NCBI GenBank assembly: GCA_013350335.1
Contig: CM023538.1
Coordinates: 50,977,195 to 51,041,194, forward strand
Reading direction: 5' to 3'
DNA from: Chimonanthus salicifolius
Lineage: Eukaryota; Streptophyta; Magnoliopsida; Laurales; Calycanthaceae
Length of the DNA stretch: 64,000 bases
The translations under genes and the position numbers were made by a program. Positions 1 through 13,300 of this stretch are shown in pieces; the stretch's first letter is position 1; every line of letters begins with the position of its first letter. Under the pieces are notes generated by a model. That model saw only the letters and a program-made list of their open reading frames with translations, was not told where the DNA came from and made no database searches.

Positions 1-129
1 CATGCATGAATTCATCTAGAAAAAACTGTGTAGTTTCTAAAATTTTGAGCAAGGTTTTTAGATAAAACTTTTGTTATTGTTTTGTAAAAAACAGATTTCA
101 AATTCCAAATTCATTTATTTAAATTTAAA

Positions 130-505
130 GGGTTTAGAGTGATGGTCAGAAACCCACCTAAGGACGAGAGAGTCCTAAGTACGAATCTCACTCCATTCCA
201 AAAGGCTACTTGCTGTGTTTGGCTTGTGGGTAAATTTTCAGGAGGGTGCGTTAGGGGGGTGCATCCAGAGGTAAGGGTATTCAAATGAAGATCCTTTGCA
301 TAGAAGGGGTATTCAAAAAGTGAGAAAAGAGAGGTGTTATCCCATTACCCCCAATTACCCTTATCCCCAATCACCCTCCTTTAACCCCAATCCAAACACA
401 TGTCTTTAGAGTTATCTGGTGTGTGTGGGTAGAGAGGGTTGCACATGTCTCAAAAATTAGTCTGGTGCTCTAAGAGGCATGGACACCTTGATTATAAAAA
501 AAAAT
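130..505 (+). repeat. tRNA-derived SINE (family A), split by a MITE
   Basis: The head has a tRNA-like start (GAGTGATGGTCAGAA) and a B-box-like stretch (GTACGAATCTC). The tail has the wording shared by other family members here (TGGGTAGAGAGGGTTGCACATG, then GCTCTAAGAGGCATGGACACC) and ends in an A-run near 500. Positions 214-400 are foreign and interrupt the body. Other copies are near 14158, 44885, 46555 (minus), 57255 and 63855 (minus). The exact ends are uncertain. Confidence 0.6.
214..400. mobile_element. Small MITE inserted in a SINE
   Basis: The ends form an imperfect terminal inverted repeat: TGTGTTTGG at 214 against CCAAACACA at 392-400, continuing into GTGGGTAA / TTAACCCC. The element is 187 bp with no coding capacity. 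Three-base flanks TGC/TGT could be a decayed 3-bp target duplication, which would suit a PIF/Harbinger or CACTA-type MITE. The superfamily is not certain. Confidence 0.5.
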
Positions 506-601
506 GTTGGATTTATCTATCTTGTCACCCTTTTCACATGAAATAAGTTTTGAAAATGCAAATAAACTATAAAAAAAATAAAAATTTACTCATTGATAGA
601 A

Positions 602-2797
602 GGGATTTTTGGTTGAAAATACCTAAAAGTAGTGCATTTAGATAAACAAGCCTACAAATTTGAAAATTGGGTCAAAGTGCCTCGTACACCTATTTAGATT
701 TTTTTTGGGACGAAATTACCATTGGCACTTTTTTAGAATAACAACTACAACCACGCGGTGTTTTAAACATGAAGAGCGTTTTTTTGGGGTTAAAACATTA
801 GAGTTTTTTCTTTTTTGGTGAAGCGTTAGAGCTTTTTCGCGCTATATATACAATAAGACGCCAACAAAATACATAAATATTATTGTAGTGTAGTGGTAAA
901 GATATTTATTTTTTATGTTCTTATCATTTTTCCATATTCTTTGAAAAAGATAAGTAAAAATTAAAAAATGTGATTTGTTCAAGCTCGGCATAAATAAACG
1001 GGCTTCGACATATTATTTATTCGATGAGTCAGGCTCAGGCTTTCAGGCCATTTATTTTGAAGTACGAGCCGAATGAGCCTCTAAATAAATGGGTTTCGAC
1101 AAAGAGTTTTGTTTGATATGTCGAGCTTGGGCTACGGGCTTCCACAAATATTATTTATTTGATGGGTCGAGCTCGTGCTTTTAGGCTATTTATTTTGAAG
1201 TACGAGCAAACGAGCTACTGTGGTCTTTTGATAAAAGCCCAGGCCCACTCCGATCTAAATAAATGGGTTTCGACAAAGATTTTGGGTTCGTACTTAAAAA
1301 ATAAATGAGCCTAAAATCCCAACCCGTCCATCGAATAAATAATATTTGTAGAAGCCCGTTTATTTAGGTAGGGCTTGAACAAATGAACACATCTTAATTT
1401 TTACTTATCTTTTTCAAAAATATGGAAAAAAATGAGTTGAGCAAGTTTTAAACCCAAAATCTCCACATGGAAAACTAGTATCTCAACCACTAACATATAA
1501 TAGCTTTCATGTGTTATATTCACATCCTATTGTATATATAGCGTTGTGCGTTGTTAAAGCGCTGACCCTTTAACATGAAACATTGATTTATAAAGTAGCG
1601 TTTTAACATGAAAAAACATTAGCGCTATATAAAGTAGCACTTTCATTTTAAAACGCTATATAATATAGCGTTTTCACAAATTTCACTATGAATTTAACAT
1701 GGAAGTGTTACTTTATATGGCGTTCTAATAACGCACAACACTATATATACAATAGGACGTGAATAAAAAAAATGAAAGCTATTGTAGCTTTGTGGTAAAG
1801 ATAGTTATTTTCCATATGGAGGTCTTGATTTTAAATCTCACTCGACTCATTTTTTTCATTCTTATAAACTTTTCCATCTTTTTGAAAAAGATAAGTAAAA
1901 ACTAAGATGTGTTCATTTGTCCAAGCCCGACCTAAATAAATGGACTTCGACAAATATCATTTATTCGATGGTTCGGGTTCGGACATTTAGGCCTATTTAT
2001 TTTTTAAGTACGAATCCAACGGGCCTCAGTGGGCTTTGAGTAGAAGCCTGAGCCGACCCCCGACTTAAATAAACGCGCTTGGATAAATAAGTTTTGTTCA
2101 ACACGTTGGATCGAGATTTGGCTTTTTAGGCCTATTTATTTTTTAAGTACGTGCCCAACGGGCCTCGATGGGCTTTGAGCTAAAAACCCGCGCTCACCCT
2201 CGACGTAAATAAACGTGGTTTGACAAAGTTTTTTGTTTGACACGTTGGGCTTAGGCTTTTAAGGTCCAGTTTATTTTTTAAACCCTAACCCTAACGTGTC
2301 GAACAAAAATATTTGTCTAAGCCCGTTCATTTATTTCGGAGTCGGCCCAGGCATTTACTCAAAGCCCACAGAACCCCTGTTGGGCTCAGTACTTAAAAAA
2401 TAAGTGGGCCTAAAAGTTGGAGTCCCAACCTATCGAATAAATAATATTTGTCAAAGCTCATTTATTTAAATTAGGACTAAACAAGTGTCTTTACCACTAA
2501 GCTATAATAGCTATCATGATTCTTATTCATATCTTATTGTATTTATAGTGTGAAAAAGCACTGACACTTTAACACGAAATAACGCTCTTTCATGTTAAAA
2601 AAAATGCTTTGCATGGCTATGGTTGTTATTCTAAAAAAGTACCATGGGCAATTTCATAAAAAAAAAAAATCTAAGTAGGTGTAAGAGGCACTTTGACCAA
2701 ATTTCCAAATTTTTAAGTATGTATACCCAAATGCACACCTCAATTTGCAAATTTTTAAGTATGTATGCCCAAATGCACTACTTAAAAAAAACATCCC
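602..2797. mobile_element. Non-autonomous Mutator-like (MULE) foldback element
   Basis: The outer ends are long inverted repeats: the left arm from about 602 to 960 matches the reverse complement of about 2450-2797 (for example GTCAAAGTGCCTC near 672 and GAGGCACTTTGAC near 2687). Flanking 9-mers TTGATAGAA (593-601) and TAGATAGAA (2798-2806) agree at 8 of 9 bases, the target-duplication size of Mutator-like elements. No transposase ORF is visible, so it must be non-autonomous. Inside, two modules recur in alternating orientation (+,-,+,-), so the element looks like two palindromes in tandem. It probably sits in an intron or 5' flank of the neprosin locus. Confidence 0.72.
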
Positions 2798-2806
2798 TAG
2801 ATAGAA

Positions 2807-3175
2807 TCCAAAGGAATACTTAGAGCATGTTGGATAGATATATAAATGTTTGATAAACGTTAGTGACTGTAATAATGATTGATAGTTCTGTTTTATGATG
2901 ATACTGATGATGATATAATAATATTGTGTAGATTAAATTTGATAAATCTATCACCATCGTAAAGTTTGTGGTTAGAATTTATAATAAAATATAGCAAAAT
3001 TACTTTTTAAATGCTCTCATTCGATATCTGATACTCATATAGCTTGAATTTAGATTATGCGATTAAACATAATCTAATTTTCTAAAAATATATTTATATG
3101 AAGCAAAATGTAGAGTAACTACTGATTATTTGTGTTTTTATTAAGTTTTATTTTTTGTTTTTTGTTTTGTTTTAG
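2807..3175 (+). other. Probable intron end before neprosin exon
   Basis: AT-rich and non-coding. It ends in a T-rich tract and the acceptor TTTTAG at 3175. No upstream neprosin exon was found in 1-3175. Confidence 0.5.
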
Positions 3176-6100
3176 ACGGATGCATATCAGGCGACTGGAT
3201 GTTATAATCTACTTTGCTCAGGATTTGTCCAGACCAACAATAAGATTGCAGTTGGTGCTGCCATCTCTCCCCTGTCCACTTACAATGGTAGACAATTTGA
3301 CATCACTTTACTGGTCTGGAAGGTATTATTATTTTTTTTTAAATTAATCATACATGAAATGGAAAAAATTAATAAATAAGGTTTGAAAAATACTATATAT
3401 GCTATTTTCTTCAGAAAAAAGAAAAAGAAAATTAAGGCCTTCTCATAGACACTTCATCTCAGTTTTATTTTTTGTCTCTACAGATATTCTATATTTGTGT
3501 CGTATATATTATATTGGTGTAGCTCAAACTACGTTTGAACCTCCTGATCTAACTTGATGTACCCTAAAGTGTATAAGATCATCTTCAGTTTTGAAATTTG
3601 AGGTGATGCTTCTTATCTCAAGTCACTATTAGCAGAGGCAGATATAACTATGGTTAGTATGGACTATAGATAAGAGTTGTAATTTAATAAATATAGATTT
3701 TAAAATTCTTATTACCATAATAATTGATATTAAAGAAATAAAAAATGACTTTTTGATATTGGCAGCCTTGTCTTGATTTATTTTAGGTTCAATCAGGTAT
3801 TTGAAAAAAATATGACCAATGCATATCGGCCAATACATGGTATCAACTATTTTTCTTTTTGACAACAAAGAATCCTAGGACCCCACCTCTCCCTGAGTAC
3901 CAGCCTAGATCGACAAAAAATGGCTGGTAAGTGGCAAGAATTCCATTTTTCTAAAATTAGGAAAAATGGAAAATCAATTGTAAGCTTATTTTAGAAAAAA
4001 ACTGGTCCTAATTATAGAGTATTAGACCCTTGAAAAAAAAATCTACATGAATAAAATATGTCATAACAATTTGATAAATGTTCAAAAATTTAAAAAAAAT
4101 AGAAAACCAATATTAGCAAATATTTGATATGAAATTCATATTCTCTAGTGTCCCATTATGATCTTTATCTATTATAAATTTATAAATTTTTCATATAAAA
4201 ATCTGAATTTAATGAAATTGTTGAAAAATTAGAAAAGCACCCAACAAACTATACTAGTCATATTAAGACATCTTCATTTAATTCCATAACACTGTATATT
4301 ATTTAATTAAATTAGTTACATAAAAATCTCTAAAAATGCGATTGTCTTAGTTCAAAAATTCAAAACAAAAAATTGATAAAAGCAACTCACAGTAGATTTC
4401 TATAAAGGAACAATTTGTTTATAGATATTCTTAAAATCATATCAATACAAGATTAAAAGTATAAAATGGTCGTAACTACTTTATTTTCGAAAGAAAAGGG
4501 TTTGCTAATACATGGTTTTCCTGGTAAATGGATGCTTGTACTAAATTAATATATATCACCCTAGTCCCAGATGATACGCATCTAACCTTTTTTTTTTTTT
4601 CCACCTTCTAAGTTCATATTAAAGCCATGATCTCGGACTTGGGCTGGACCTAGCCCTTTTTACCCAATAGCTAAATGATATGTCAAAACTTTGTTTTAAT
4701 TTTTTTTTTTAAAAAAGAAAATATACTAAAATATGATTTGATAATTTTAGCGAGTCCTCCATTTTTGGTTTTTATGTAAGTATGCATCACACCCTTCTCA
4801 CTTTTATATCGGTAGAGATAATACTCACTAATATAGTACAAAGAATCTTATTTACTTATGTGCCGAAATAAACTGTCAGTTCATTCGGATGAGTAAAAAT
4901 GCGAAAGTATAATGGTAATTTGACCTGAAAATTCGAAATCGGATGTGTAGAGGTAGAAAATCCGAGTGTCTATAAGTCATGTCTTATATATAGGCGTCTT
5001 ACCTGACTACCTCTCAATCCACTTACACTGGATACAAAACTATAGAGAGTGGATCTTTTTATAGTGAGGGGGGCTTGATCTCAAGACCTCTCACAAACAA
5101 AGGTGAGAATTGACCACCAAGCTAATCCCGGTTTTTTATATATAAACAATACCTCTCAATCCACTTACACTGGATACAAAACTATAGAGAGTGGATCTTT
5201 TTATAATGAGGGGGGCTTGATCTCAAGACCTCTCACAAACAAAGGTGAGAATTGACCACCAAGCTAATCCCGGTTTTTTATATATAAACAAAGGTGAGAA
5301 TTGACCACCAAGCTAATCCCGGTTTTTTATGTGTGTGTGTGTGTGCGCCCACCTACAAACTGATTTGCATGAACTTGGGTGCAAACATCAGATTATGGGG
5401 CCAACAGGAAATCAAATGGATCCATTCTTCCCTCACACACACCTACCCCCTCATGAATTATATCTGTAACCAATTTGACATTTGAAGGCCATTGATCTAA
5501 CTCTATAGATGTTTACTTGATAAAATTTTATAGGCATCATATACAAATTTGAGACTTTCAAATCCACTCAGCCATGCAAGCCCATATAGCATCTATTGGC
5601 GGTTTTCATGAAAGTCTCATGAAAATTGTTTTTGAGGGATGTTTGCATGATATATTTATTTATAATATTTCCATATGCAAGGTAAGATCTTTCATACTCA
5701 CCCATTTATGTTGTCCCAAATGTATTCATCAGACGACTTCAAACATTAATACAAACTCATTCATGGATAATCCTTTAATTGCACACACCAAAGACTTGTT
5801 TTTCATCGTGACTTTTTCTTCTACTCTCATTCAATCATTCTAATTTAGATAAGCTTTCTATTAGGGTATTGTGTGACTTTTTTCTTCTACTCTTCTACAC
5901 ATATATTAGTTGTAGATAAGCTTTCTATTAGGGCATGTTATGTGGTGTTCACACAATTGACCTCAGGGTCCGTTCCATTAATTTGAGAAGAATGAACTGG
6001 ACAGTCTAGCCATCAACTCATGGATCACTGAATATATGTGTTTCACTATCCACTTATGCTGCTCATGTTGGTTCACTTCTTTATGCCAATGAACTTGCAA

Positions 6101-6688
6101 AAATCTGAAACTACTCAGTTGAGTTGACTCAGGCACTGAGTATCTATGTCCAAAACTTAATCTACAACGGCTCATTTAAGGATTTAGAGCTCCTTATGCT
6201 TCCAACTTTACCTGAACTTTCGTCTCAAATCTTTTCCAATGTTTGTATCAGTGAGACCATACATTATGAAATTGATTTTTGTTTTTTCTTCTTAACTCTA
6301 TGGACTCAAGGATCCAAGACATGGACATTGGTGGCTTGAACTCGGATCGGGTATACTCGTCGGGTACTGGCCTTCTCTTTTGTTCAATCACTTGTCGAAT
6401 TATGCGAACATGGTACAATTTGGAGGTGAAATTGTGAACACCCGAAGTTCGGGTGTTCACACTTCGACCCAAATGGGTAGCGGCCATTTTGCAGAAGAAG
6501 GCTTCAGAAGAGCATCATATTTTCGCAATTTGCAAGTTGTTGATTGGGATAATAACTTAATTCCTGCTTCTAATCTCCGAGTTTTAGCTGATCATCCAAA
6601 TTGTTTTGACATTAGAGGAGGGAGAAACAATGTTTGGGGCCATTATTTTTATTATGGTGGGCCTGGAAGAAATTTAAAATGTCCTTAG
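3176..6688 (+). CDS. Neprosin-domain protein, C-terminal exons (5' part missing)
   Basis: Two exons join in frame: 3176-3322 (49 codons, TDAYQATGCYNLLCSGFVQT onward, ending LLVWK) and 6311-6688 (125 codons plus TAG, starting DPRHGHWW). Acceptor TTTTAG and donor AAG|GTATTA bound the first; acceptor CTCAAG precedes the second. Both are phase 0. The residues are typical of the plant neprosin family (Pfam Neprosin, formerly DUF239), glutamate-dependent prolyl endopeptidases that are usually secreted: TGCYNLLC, FGGEIVN, HTSTQMGSGHF and the C-terminal WGHYFYYGGPG. The Glu in FGGE is likely one of the two catalytic glutamates; the other would lie in the absent upstream exons. No stop or frameshift breaks either exon. 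The propeptide and first half of the catalytic domain are not in the window, so the gene either starts upstream of base 1 or is a 5'-truncated copy. The 2988-bp intron holds repeats. Confidence 0.82.
3323..6310 (+). other. Neprosin intron, repeat-bearing
   Basis: No coding exon was recognised here. The content is AT-rich, with a 142-bp tandem duplication at 5009-5330 followed by a short GT run (about 5330-5345). The small ORFs show no familiar domain. Confidence 0.55.
5009..5330. repeat. Tandem duplication, 142-bp period, 2.3 copies
   Basis: The unit starting ACCTCTCAATCCACTTACAC occurs at 5009 and again at 5151, almost identically. A third partial copy (GGTGAGAATTGACCACCAAG) follows at about 5292-5330 and runs into (GT)n. 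The near identity implies a recent event. Confidence 0.85.
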
Positions 6689-9600
6689 CAGTGATGCTTC
6701 TAAGGTGACATTAATTATTGTAATTTCCTATGATTTGAGTTTTGTAGGATGTCTACTGTGTGTGATCATCCTCACATTTCTTTTTCTCTCTTTTGTATCA
6801 CTTTTTTTCCCTGTTTTCTCCAATAGGTAATTGATAAGTTTCATACCACATTTGGGGGAATTCTGTAAATTTGGCCAAAATGGAAATAGAATGAAAATAT
6901 ACATGCTGTCGTTCTGTAGTTTTTAGATTTTCCATTTTTTTTTTAATGATAAGTATTCATTCAAAGAAGGGGAAATTCATCGAATAAAGCATAAAAAAGA
7001 AGGCAATGCAGCCTAAAAGGAAAGGACAAGAAGCCCACAGACCGGACCAAGCCGAAGAAAAGCTCAAAGGATACATGAAGTGAAGCCCAAAACAAAAAGA
7101 AAGCCCAACTCATAAGACAAGCCGAAGGCCCAGAGCATAACGGATCATCAACTAAAACCTGCCCAGCGATCAATGAGGGCCCACAACCCAGGCCAACATC
7201 AGAGACCTGACACCCCATGCCCTAAACGATGAAAATTGATCTGAATGTTTATTGAAATTGCAAAACTGTCTTACTGCTCTAATTAATACAGAAGGTAGTT
7301 ATGTATGTGAATGGAGCTCCGATGATCCATAACTCTACTTGAATTAAACCATTTATGTACAAATTTCTTGTTCTTCTAATATACGGATTTCTTATCCATT
7401 TGGTTGTTTTTCTCTAGTATAGTGGTACAATAAGAACTGAACTCATTTACTTGAAAGCCTAGAGCTTCCATGGCAATCTAAATACCATATGGAAATCGCT
7501 TTGTTACATGCTAAATACTATGAGAAATATAATACAATGGACAGCAATTTTATAATTAATCATGTTTTGGATTTAAATTTGAATTTAATGTGAATCATCA
7601 TCATCTGCAAAGATCTTATCTATTTAGAGATAGCTTCAGCCATATCTCAATACAAAAAGGGTCACTCCTCATTGTTTTGTACCCAGTTTGTCCGTATTGG
7701 GAGGTTTAAACATGTTGAAGGATTAGACCGGTTAGACATCTGGATACTTTAGTCTTAAAAAGAAGTGCACGAGGTTCAAGCCACGTATCATCCTTGTCTC
7801 AACTGGGTGAGTTCCATTCTTCTTTAAAATTCTTCACAAGAAATCCAATTGACATGTTTAATTCATTTGTTTCTTTGCCACCATTTACCCAGGGACCCTG
7901 ATCCTTGACTCTCTAACCATATCCTACTGATCTTGCTCCCACTAATGTGTTTTTTCACTCATAGACATCATATCTGGCTACTGCTTCATAAAGTATGCAG
8001 CATTAAATGAAAAATCTACTGTTTGTGAAATTTGATTGTTTTCTCCTATATACACCATTGTTTGTGAAATCTAGTGTTAAGCAATTGAGTTTATTGCATT
8101 ACCCAAATGCCAATTTTGTCTAATTTGATTTGGAAATGATAATTTGGTTTAGAACCATTTTTTTTATTGGTATTGATTATTTGATTTGGTGATTTTTTTT
8201 TATGCTCGATTGCTTATTTGCCACCCATGGGATGTTGAAACTTCGACCTTGTGGCTGCAGTTGATGCACATGAAATATGAATTTAAAGGAACCATATTAC
8301 AGACTACAACCCCATGCACTTTAGTCCTCCAATGGCTCAAGTTATGAGACCATCTAAGGTTGCATAGGCCCCTAGCGAGTTGACCCATATTGCTATAGTC
8401 GATGACAGAGGAACCAGCCCCCAAAGGCCTCCATTAACCCGACCCTCATTGCTATCCGGGTCTTGAGTAAACTCCTGATGCACATAGCTCTCCACAAGCT
8501 AAAGGCATCGAATTACTACGGGACTCGAATTTGAAATCTATAGTTACTTAGTTAGACCTGTCAATTGAGCTCTTGCAGGGTCCATGGGCTCATGTTATGG
8601 GACACATAATTGAGTTTTAGAACCTTGATCCCCTTGCCCCCTCTTTCCAACCAATAGATATAACAGAGCATCCAAAAGTTTTACATTAATTTTCTATAGA
8701 GGCAATTTTGCAACTGCAATGATTGAAAAGGGGCATTGGTTATTGAAGATTAGCCGTCGATTGTATTCTTATTTAAAGATAAAATCCAAGTTGTTTGAAA
8801 TGGCTTGACCAATAAGCCCTGCACCTGTGACCTCGCCCAGTGCTCCAATAATTAAATTTGATGTTCTTAAAGTACTGACATGATGGTCTTCCTCACACTG
8901 CAGAAATGATTATGATGTGAGAATAGATTTATCCTTTTATTATTGATTGGCTCAACTTAATTTTTTACTGTGGCTTTAACCACAGACAATATATTGTTTG
9001 GCTACGTTCACAAAGAATTTCTACATGAAAAGATCTCATCACTTACCGAGTCTAAGAAAAATACACTTGATAGGACACCTTCTGTTATATATACACCGAT
9101 ACAAACTCCATCTAAAGTTTTGATAACCAAAGTTTTGATAACCAAAATGTAAATGGGAAGTAGTTGTGAGCTATCGTCATGAATTCGTATAGAGAAATTC
9201 CTGGTTGATACGTTGTAGCAGGAACGTATGATATGGTTGTGGCCAATACGTAATATATCGGTTGCGGCTGATACGTATCAATTTTAACATTGATCGGAGT
9301 ACTTCTGGTAAAATGGGCATAACTTTAGTATACGGACTCTGACCAAGGTAATTTTAGAGGTGTTGGGAAAAGGACTGAGAGAGCTACACGACGGGAATGG
9401 AGATTGAAGCGAAATTTTTTTTTTTCCATACTTTATTATTGAATTTGAGATTATTTAAGAGTCGAAATTCGAAAAAACTGATATAATAATTCAAAATGGT
9501 CATTATTTAGGAGAAAATTAGAAAACAATTACTAGACTTTATTTTCCATGTTTTGGAAATTTTGAGATTTTTTTCCACATTTTTTCAAATATTTTAAAAT

Positions 9601-10187
9601 TCTCGATTTTGTAACTTCAAAATCACATTTAAATAAATAACTAACTGTGAAATAAGGAGGGAAACGCTCCAAGTAAACACAAGTAAATACAAGGCACATC
9701 AAGCCCACAAATTGAAAGGCCCACTATCCGAGCCTAGCAAGAAAGAAAAGCCCATGGGAGAAAGCCCACAACCGGGCCCTAAACAGAACAGAGACCCAAA
9801 GGACCCATAAGCCAGCTCAACAGATGCTTCAAGTAGATTGAACAGGAGATATAGAACATTTTTTTTTTTTTGAGATCCTTCAACTAGATGCTCCATTATG
9901 GCCTTTTAGATCTTTATGCTCTTCAGACTCATCACCTTTGGAAGTAAAAGTGTTGAGGAGCATATGAATTATTTCTTGTGTAGTAGTTCACAATTATGTG
10001 GAAGAATGATTTCATGTAAATGGGTAGTCTGGCTCTCATACAATAATTGGAATTTTGGATTTTTTTTAGCAGTAAAATAAATCAATAACCATGAAAAATC
10101 AATAAATGCCCACTAATTTTCAATTCTTCCATTTTATTACGAAAACATTTTGGGGTCTTCTATATCAATTGTTTCACTTTTTTCTTA
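6689..10187. other. Neprosin 3' flank and gene-free repeats
   Basis: After the TAG at 6686-6688 the sequence turns AT-rich and non-coding. It includes two segments rich in GCCCA words (6936-7218, 9650-9880), possibly minus-strand LINE ends with poly-T tracts, and a SINE-like fragment at about 7655-7765. Nothing in 8000-9600 could be assigned. Confidence 0.45.
6936..7218 (-). repeat. Possible LINE 3'-end fragment
   Basis: A T-run at its left edge would be a poly-A tail on the minus strand. The body is purine-rich and packed with AAGCCCA-type words, shared with 9650-9880. No reverse transcriptase is visible. The LINE assignment is a guess from texture. Confidence 0.28.
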
Positions 10188-10362
10188 TTTTTTTTTTAGA
10201 TTAACATGTGGGAAGCTCAAACATAGTCCTACTAAAATCCCCACAGTTGAACCCATTACCTCTAAGACACATCAAGATTAGGCTATGGGGGCTCGAACCC
10301 GCAACCTTCCACTTTCCGAGGCGAAAGGCAATTAGTTGAACTACACTCATAAGGCCGAGAAG
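10188..10362 (-). repeat. tRNA-derived SINE (family C)
   Basis: On the minus strand a tRNA-like head carries an A-box-like TAGTTCAACTAATTG and a clear B box (GGGTTCGAGCCCCC, complement at about 10286-10302). It ends in a T-run on the plus strand (about 10190-10200), which is the minus-strand poly-A tail. Confidence 0.6.
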
Positions 10363-13300
10363 AAGATCATGTGATGGAGAAAGTTTCTGCCGGCGGGACC
10401 CATCATACCCATTCCGTTTTTTGAGGGTTTATCCATCTGTACCATTAGATCTCTAATCGGACTTGCGTGGGACCCTCCTCCGGCCAATTTCTTCTGCTAC
10501 TGCTGCTTTGGACGACTGAAATCCAATTTTATAGGTTTTTTTCTTAGATCCAAGTGGATCCTAAACTTCTAACTCTAAGATCGACACCACCATGATCGCC
10601 CTTGGCCTACCTATCTATGGCTAAGGAAGACCCTAGGTTTCAATCAACGGTGGGGCGATTTTTTTCCCCTCTCTTCTGTGCATTCGGTCGATCCTTCGTC
10701 CGAAAGAATTATTCCTTCTGCGGTTCTATAGGCAGATGAATTTAGTGAAAGGGCAAAATGGTCATTTCATCCAAAATTTTGAAAAATGGTGTGTAGGGAA
10801 AGAAAAATCAGATGTCTGTATGGCTCCCCTTTTGTTATGTTATGTGGTTGCATGCAGGGGTATGAATTTGGCCAATATATTTAGATTGTTTGTACATTTA
10901 TGAATTTGGCGAATATGGGCCATTAAATTTGACTAATATGGTATAGTATCGATCATTTAAAATATTTTCTTAATTTTTTCATTAAACTTTCCGTTTCAAC
11001 CATTTTTTATTTAGGTCTTGCATTGGATGATTTTAAAGGTCTTGAAGAATCAAAGGTATTTGTCCATCCTAAAACTTTTTTACTTTTAGATTTGTCTGTG
11101 TTATTTTCATCATTTTTTAATAAATTTTGTGATAAAATAATCCCGATCATGGGGTTTTTTTTAAATAATTTAATGATACATTAAGTGTTTATGGAATTGA
11201 ACAGAGATACCTTCATGAAATTGATATAGTTCGTAAGATGTATGTGTATTTTTTCAAAAAATTTGCAAAAAATTCATGAAATTCGAATTTTCTAAAATAA
11301 TTTTCATTTTAGGGTTTCTTGTAGAAAATATTTAATGGAATAATTTACAAATGTTCATAAAATAAAAGGAATAAATAATATTAATAGATGAAAAAATTTC
11401 CCACCTCCAATGATATATAGACGGTGTCCCACTCATCCTAGTAGTAAGCCAATTGATGGTTGGGATCTAATTAAAACGGGGCTCAAGTGCGTCTAGAGAA
11501 GTCCAAGGATAGGCCTCTAAAGTCTAATTTGATTCTTCATATCCTTTCATTTCTATTCTAGGGTCAGCCATCAGTCTTTCAGAAAAAGAAATAAAGCTAT
11601 CTTAGGAAAGGTGAAATGACCCTTCTTTAGGGTATTATTACTGAGGACCGACAGGCAACATCTCATGTGTTTCCCACGTGAGATAATGCACGTTTGTCAT
11701 GATAATCTCGGTTTTATTTTTTTATTTTATAAAAAGAGGGCGATGACAAATACTCTATGGTTGATTTGATTTATGATTTAACATTGGTGCTTATATTTTT
11801 TTTTAAAGATAAAAGGTGTCTCAGCCTCTTACCTCTTAAGCACTTGACTAATATTTAAAATATATATAAATATCTCTATTCAAACATATTGAATAATATT
11901 ATAGAGAATGATATTTTTGTGTTAAGAGTGAATTAAATTCAAAACCTTCTCTAAACGAGTTCTTAAGTGTCAAACCAAATCTCACAAAGTCATTGATACT
12001 TCTACTTATCATCAACTAAATAATAAAATATTTATATTAATTTCTCAAACACATAAGTAAACTAATAAAACCTTAAAAGGTGATTTCGTGTATATTTTTT
12101 ACACATCTATTTTGGAAGAGACTGTTTAAAATTTAAGGTCAAATAAATCATGATTGTTCGTTCGTTAAATAACTATGATTATGTCTAAGAAAAAAAATTA
12201 AAATCAATAAAAGGAAAAACCTTAAACATTAATTTGATGAGTTTCAAATATTTGACTTGTATTTATTCTATTAGTATTGTAAAATGAGGAAATTCATATA
12301 AAACAAAAAAAAAAAAAAAAAAAAAAAAGAGTCTAGGTCAGATTTGGTGACGTGGAGGTGTGTAGTCTAATATTTTCATATTATTATTTAAAATATAAGA
12401 AATTTGTATGAGAATGATTAGAAGATCGAGAGAGTAATTTTATGATTAAATTGGTAAATTTCAATGATTTGACTAACACTTTTTCATGTTAGTACCTAAA
12501 ATATAAAACAAAATCATTTAAAAGATTGTAACAAGAAGAAAGAATAATCTATCATTAGTTTTTTGACAATTTCACTTACACAAAAAGCATATGCTTCTCA
12601 CTAATTTTTGAATAACTAAGCTTTTAACAAATTTTTACTTCTGTAAATTATTAATTCATCCCTTTTAGCTATAATGTTGGACATTCAATTAAAACTTACA
12701 TAATTTTACTTTTCAAATAGTAAATAGAGTTAAATTTCAAATGTTACAAGCAACCTAAAATTTTGGTTTCTAAAGTTTAGGACCAAATATCTGTTAGAAA
12801 TTCAGATTTTATCTAATATTTTTTTATCTGATGTTAATAAAAATAGATCCAATGAGTCCTTCAAGATTAAAATGTCTTAAATTTAAGATTTTAGATAATC
12901 TAATGATATTTAAATTTGAGAATTTCATTAAAAAGATAGGTGGAGCCAGGTCAGAAAACACATTGAACCAACATGAAGAATAATGGGATATGGGTCCAAG
13001 TTTATACAAGATGTGTCACGTGTGTGATTTCCTGCCCTGTGGACAGACTGAAATATCATGACAACGTAACCAACTTTGACAAATACATTGTAACAACCAC
13101 ATTTTAGGGCATCTCCATCAAGGGCGAGTTTTATTTTTATGATTAAAAATTAGATATAATGTAGAAACATATTATCACAAGAAATAAAAGCACAAACACA
13201 GGGTTTACTAGAAAACTCCTAAGAGAAAAAAAAACCACACAGAGAGAGAATTTTTATCATTAGGGTTATACCCAATTACAAGCCAACAATCATATATATA

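Noticed and set aside
2281..2296. Telomere-like AACCCTAACCCTAAC
   Set aside because: Only about two units, inside a MULE; too short for an interstitial telomere tract.
10725..10830. Third copy of the GGTCATTTAGA hAT MITE
   Set aside because: Only right-half words match (AAAATGGTCATTTCATCC, AGATGTCTGTATGGC); no opposing end or target duplication was found.
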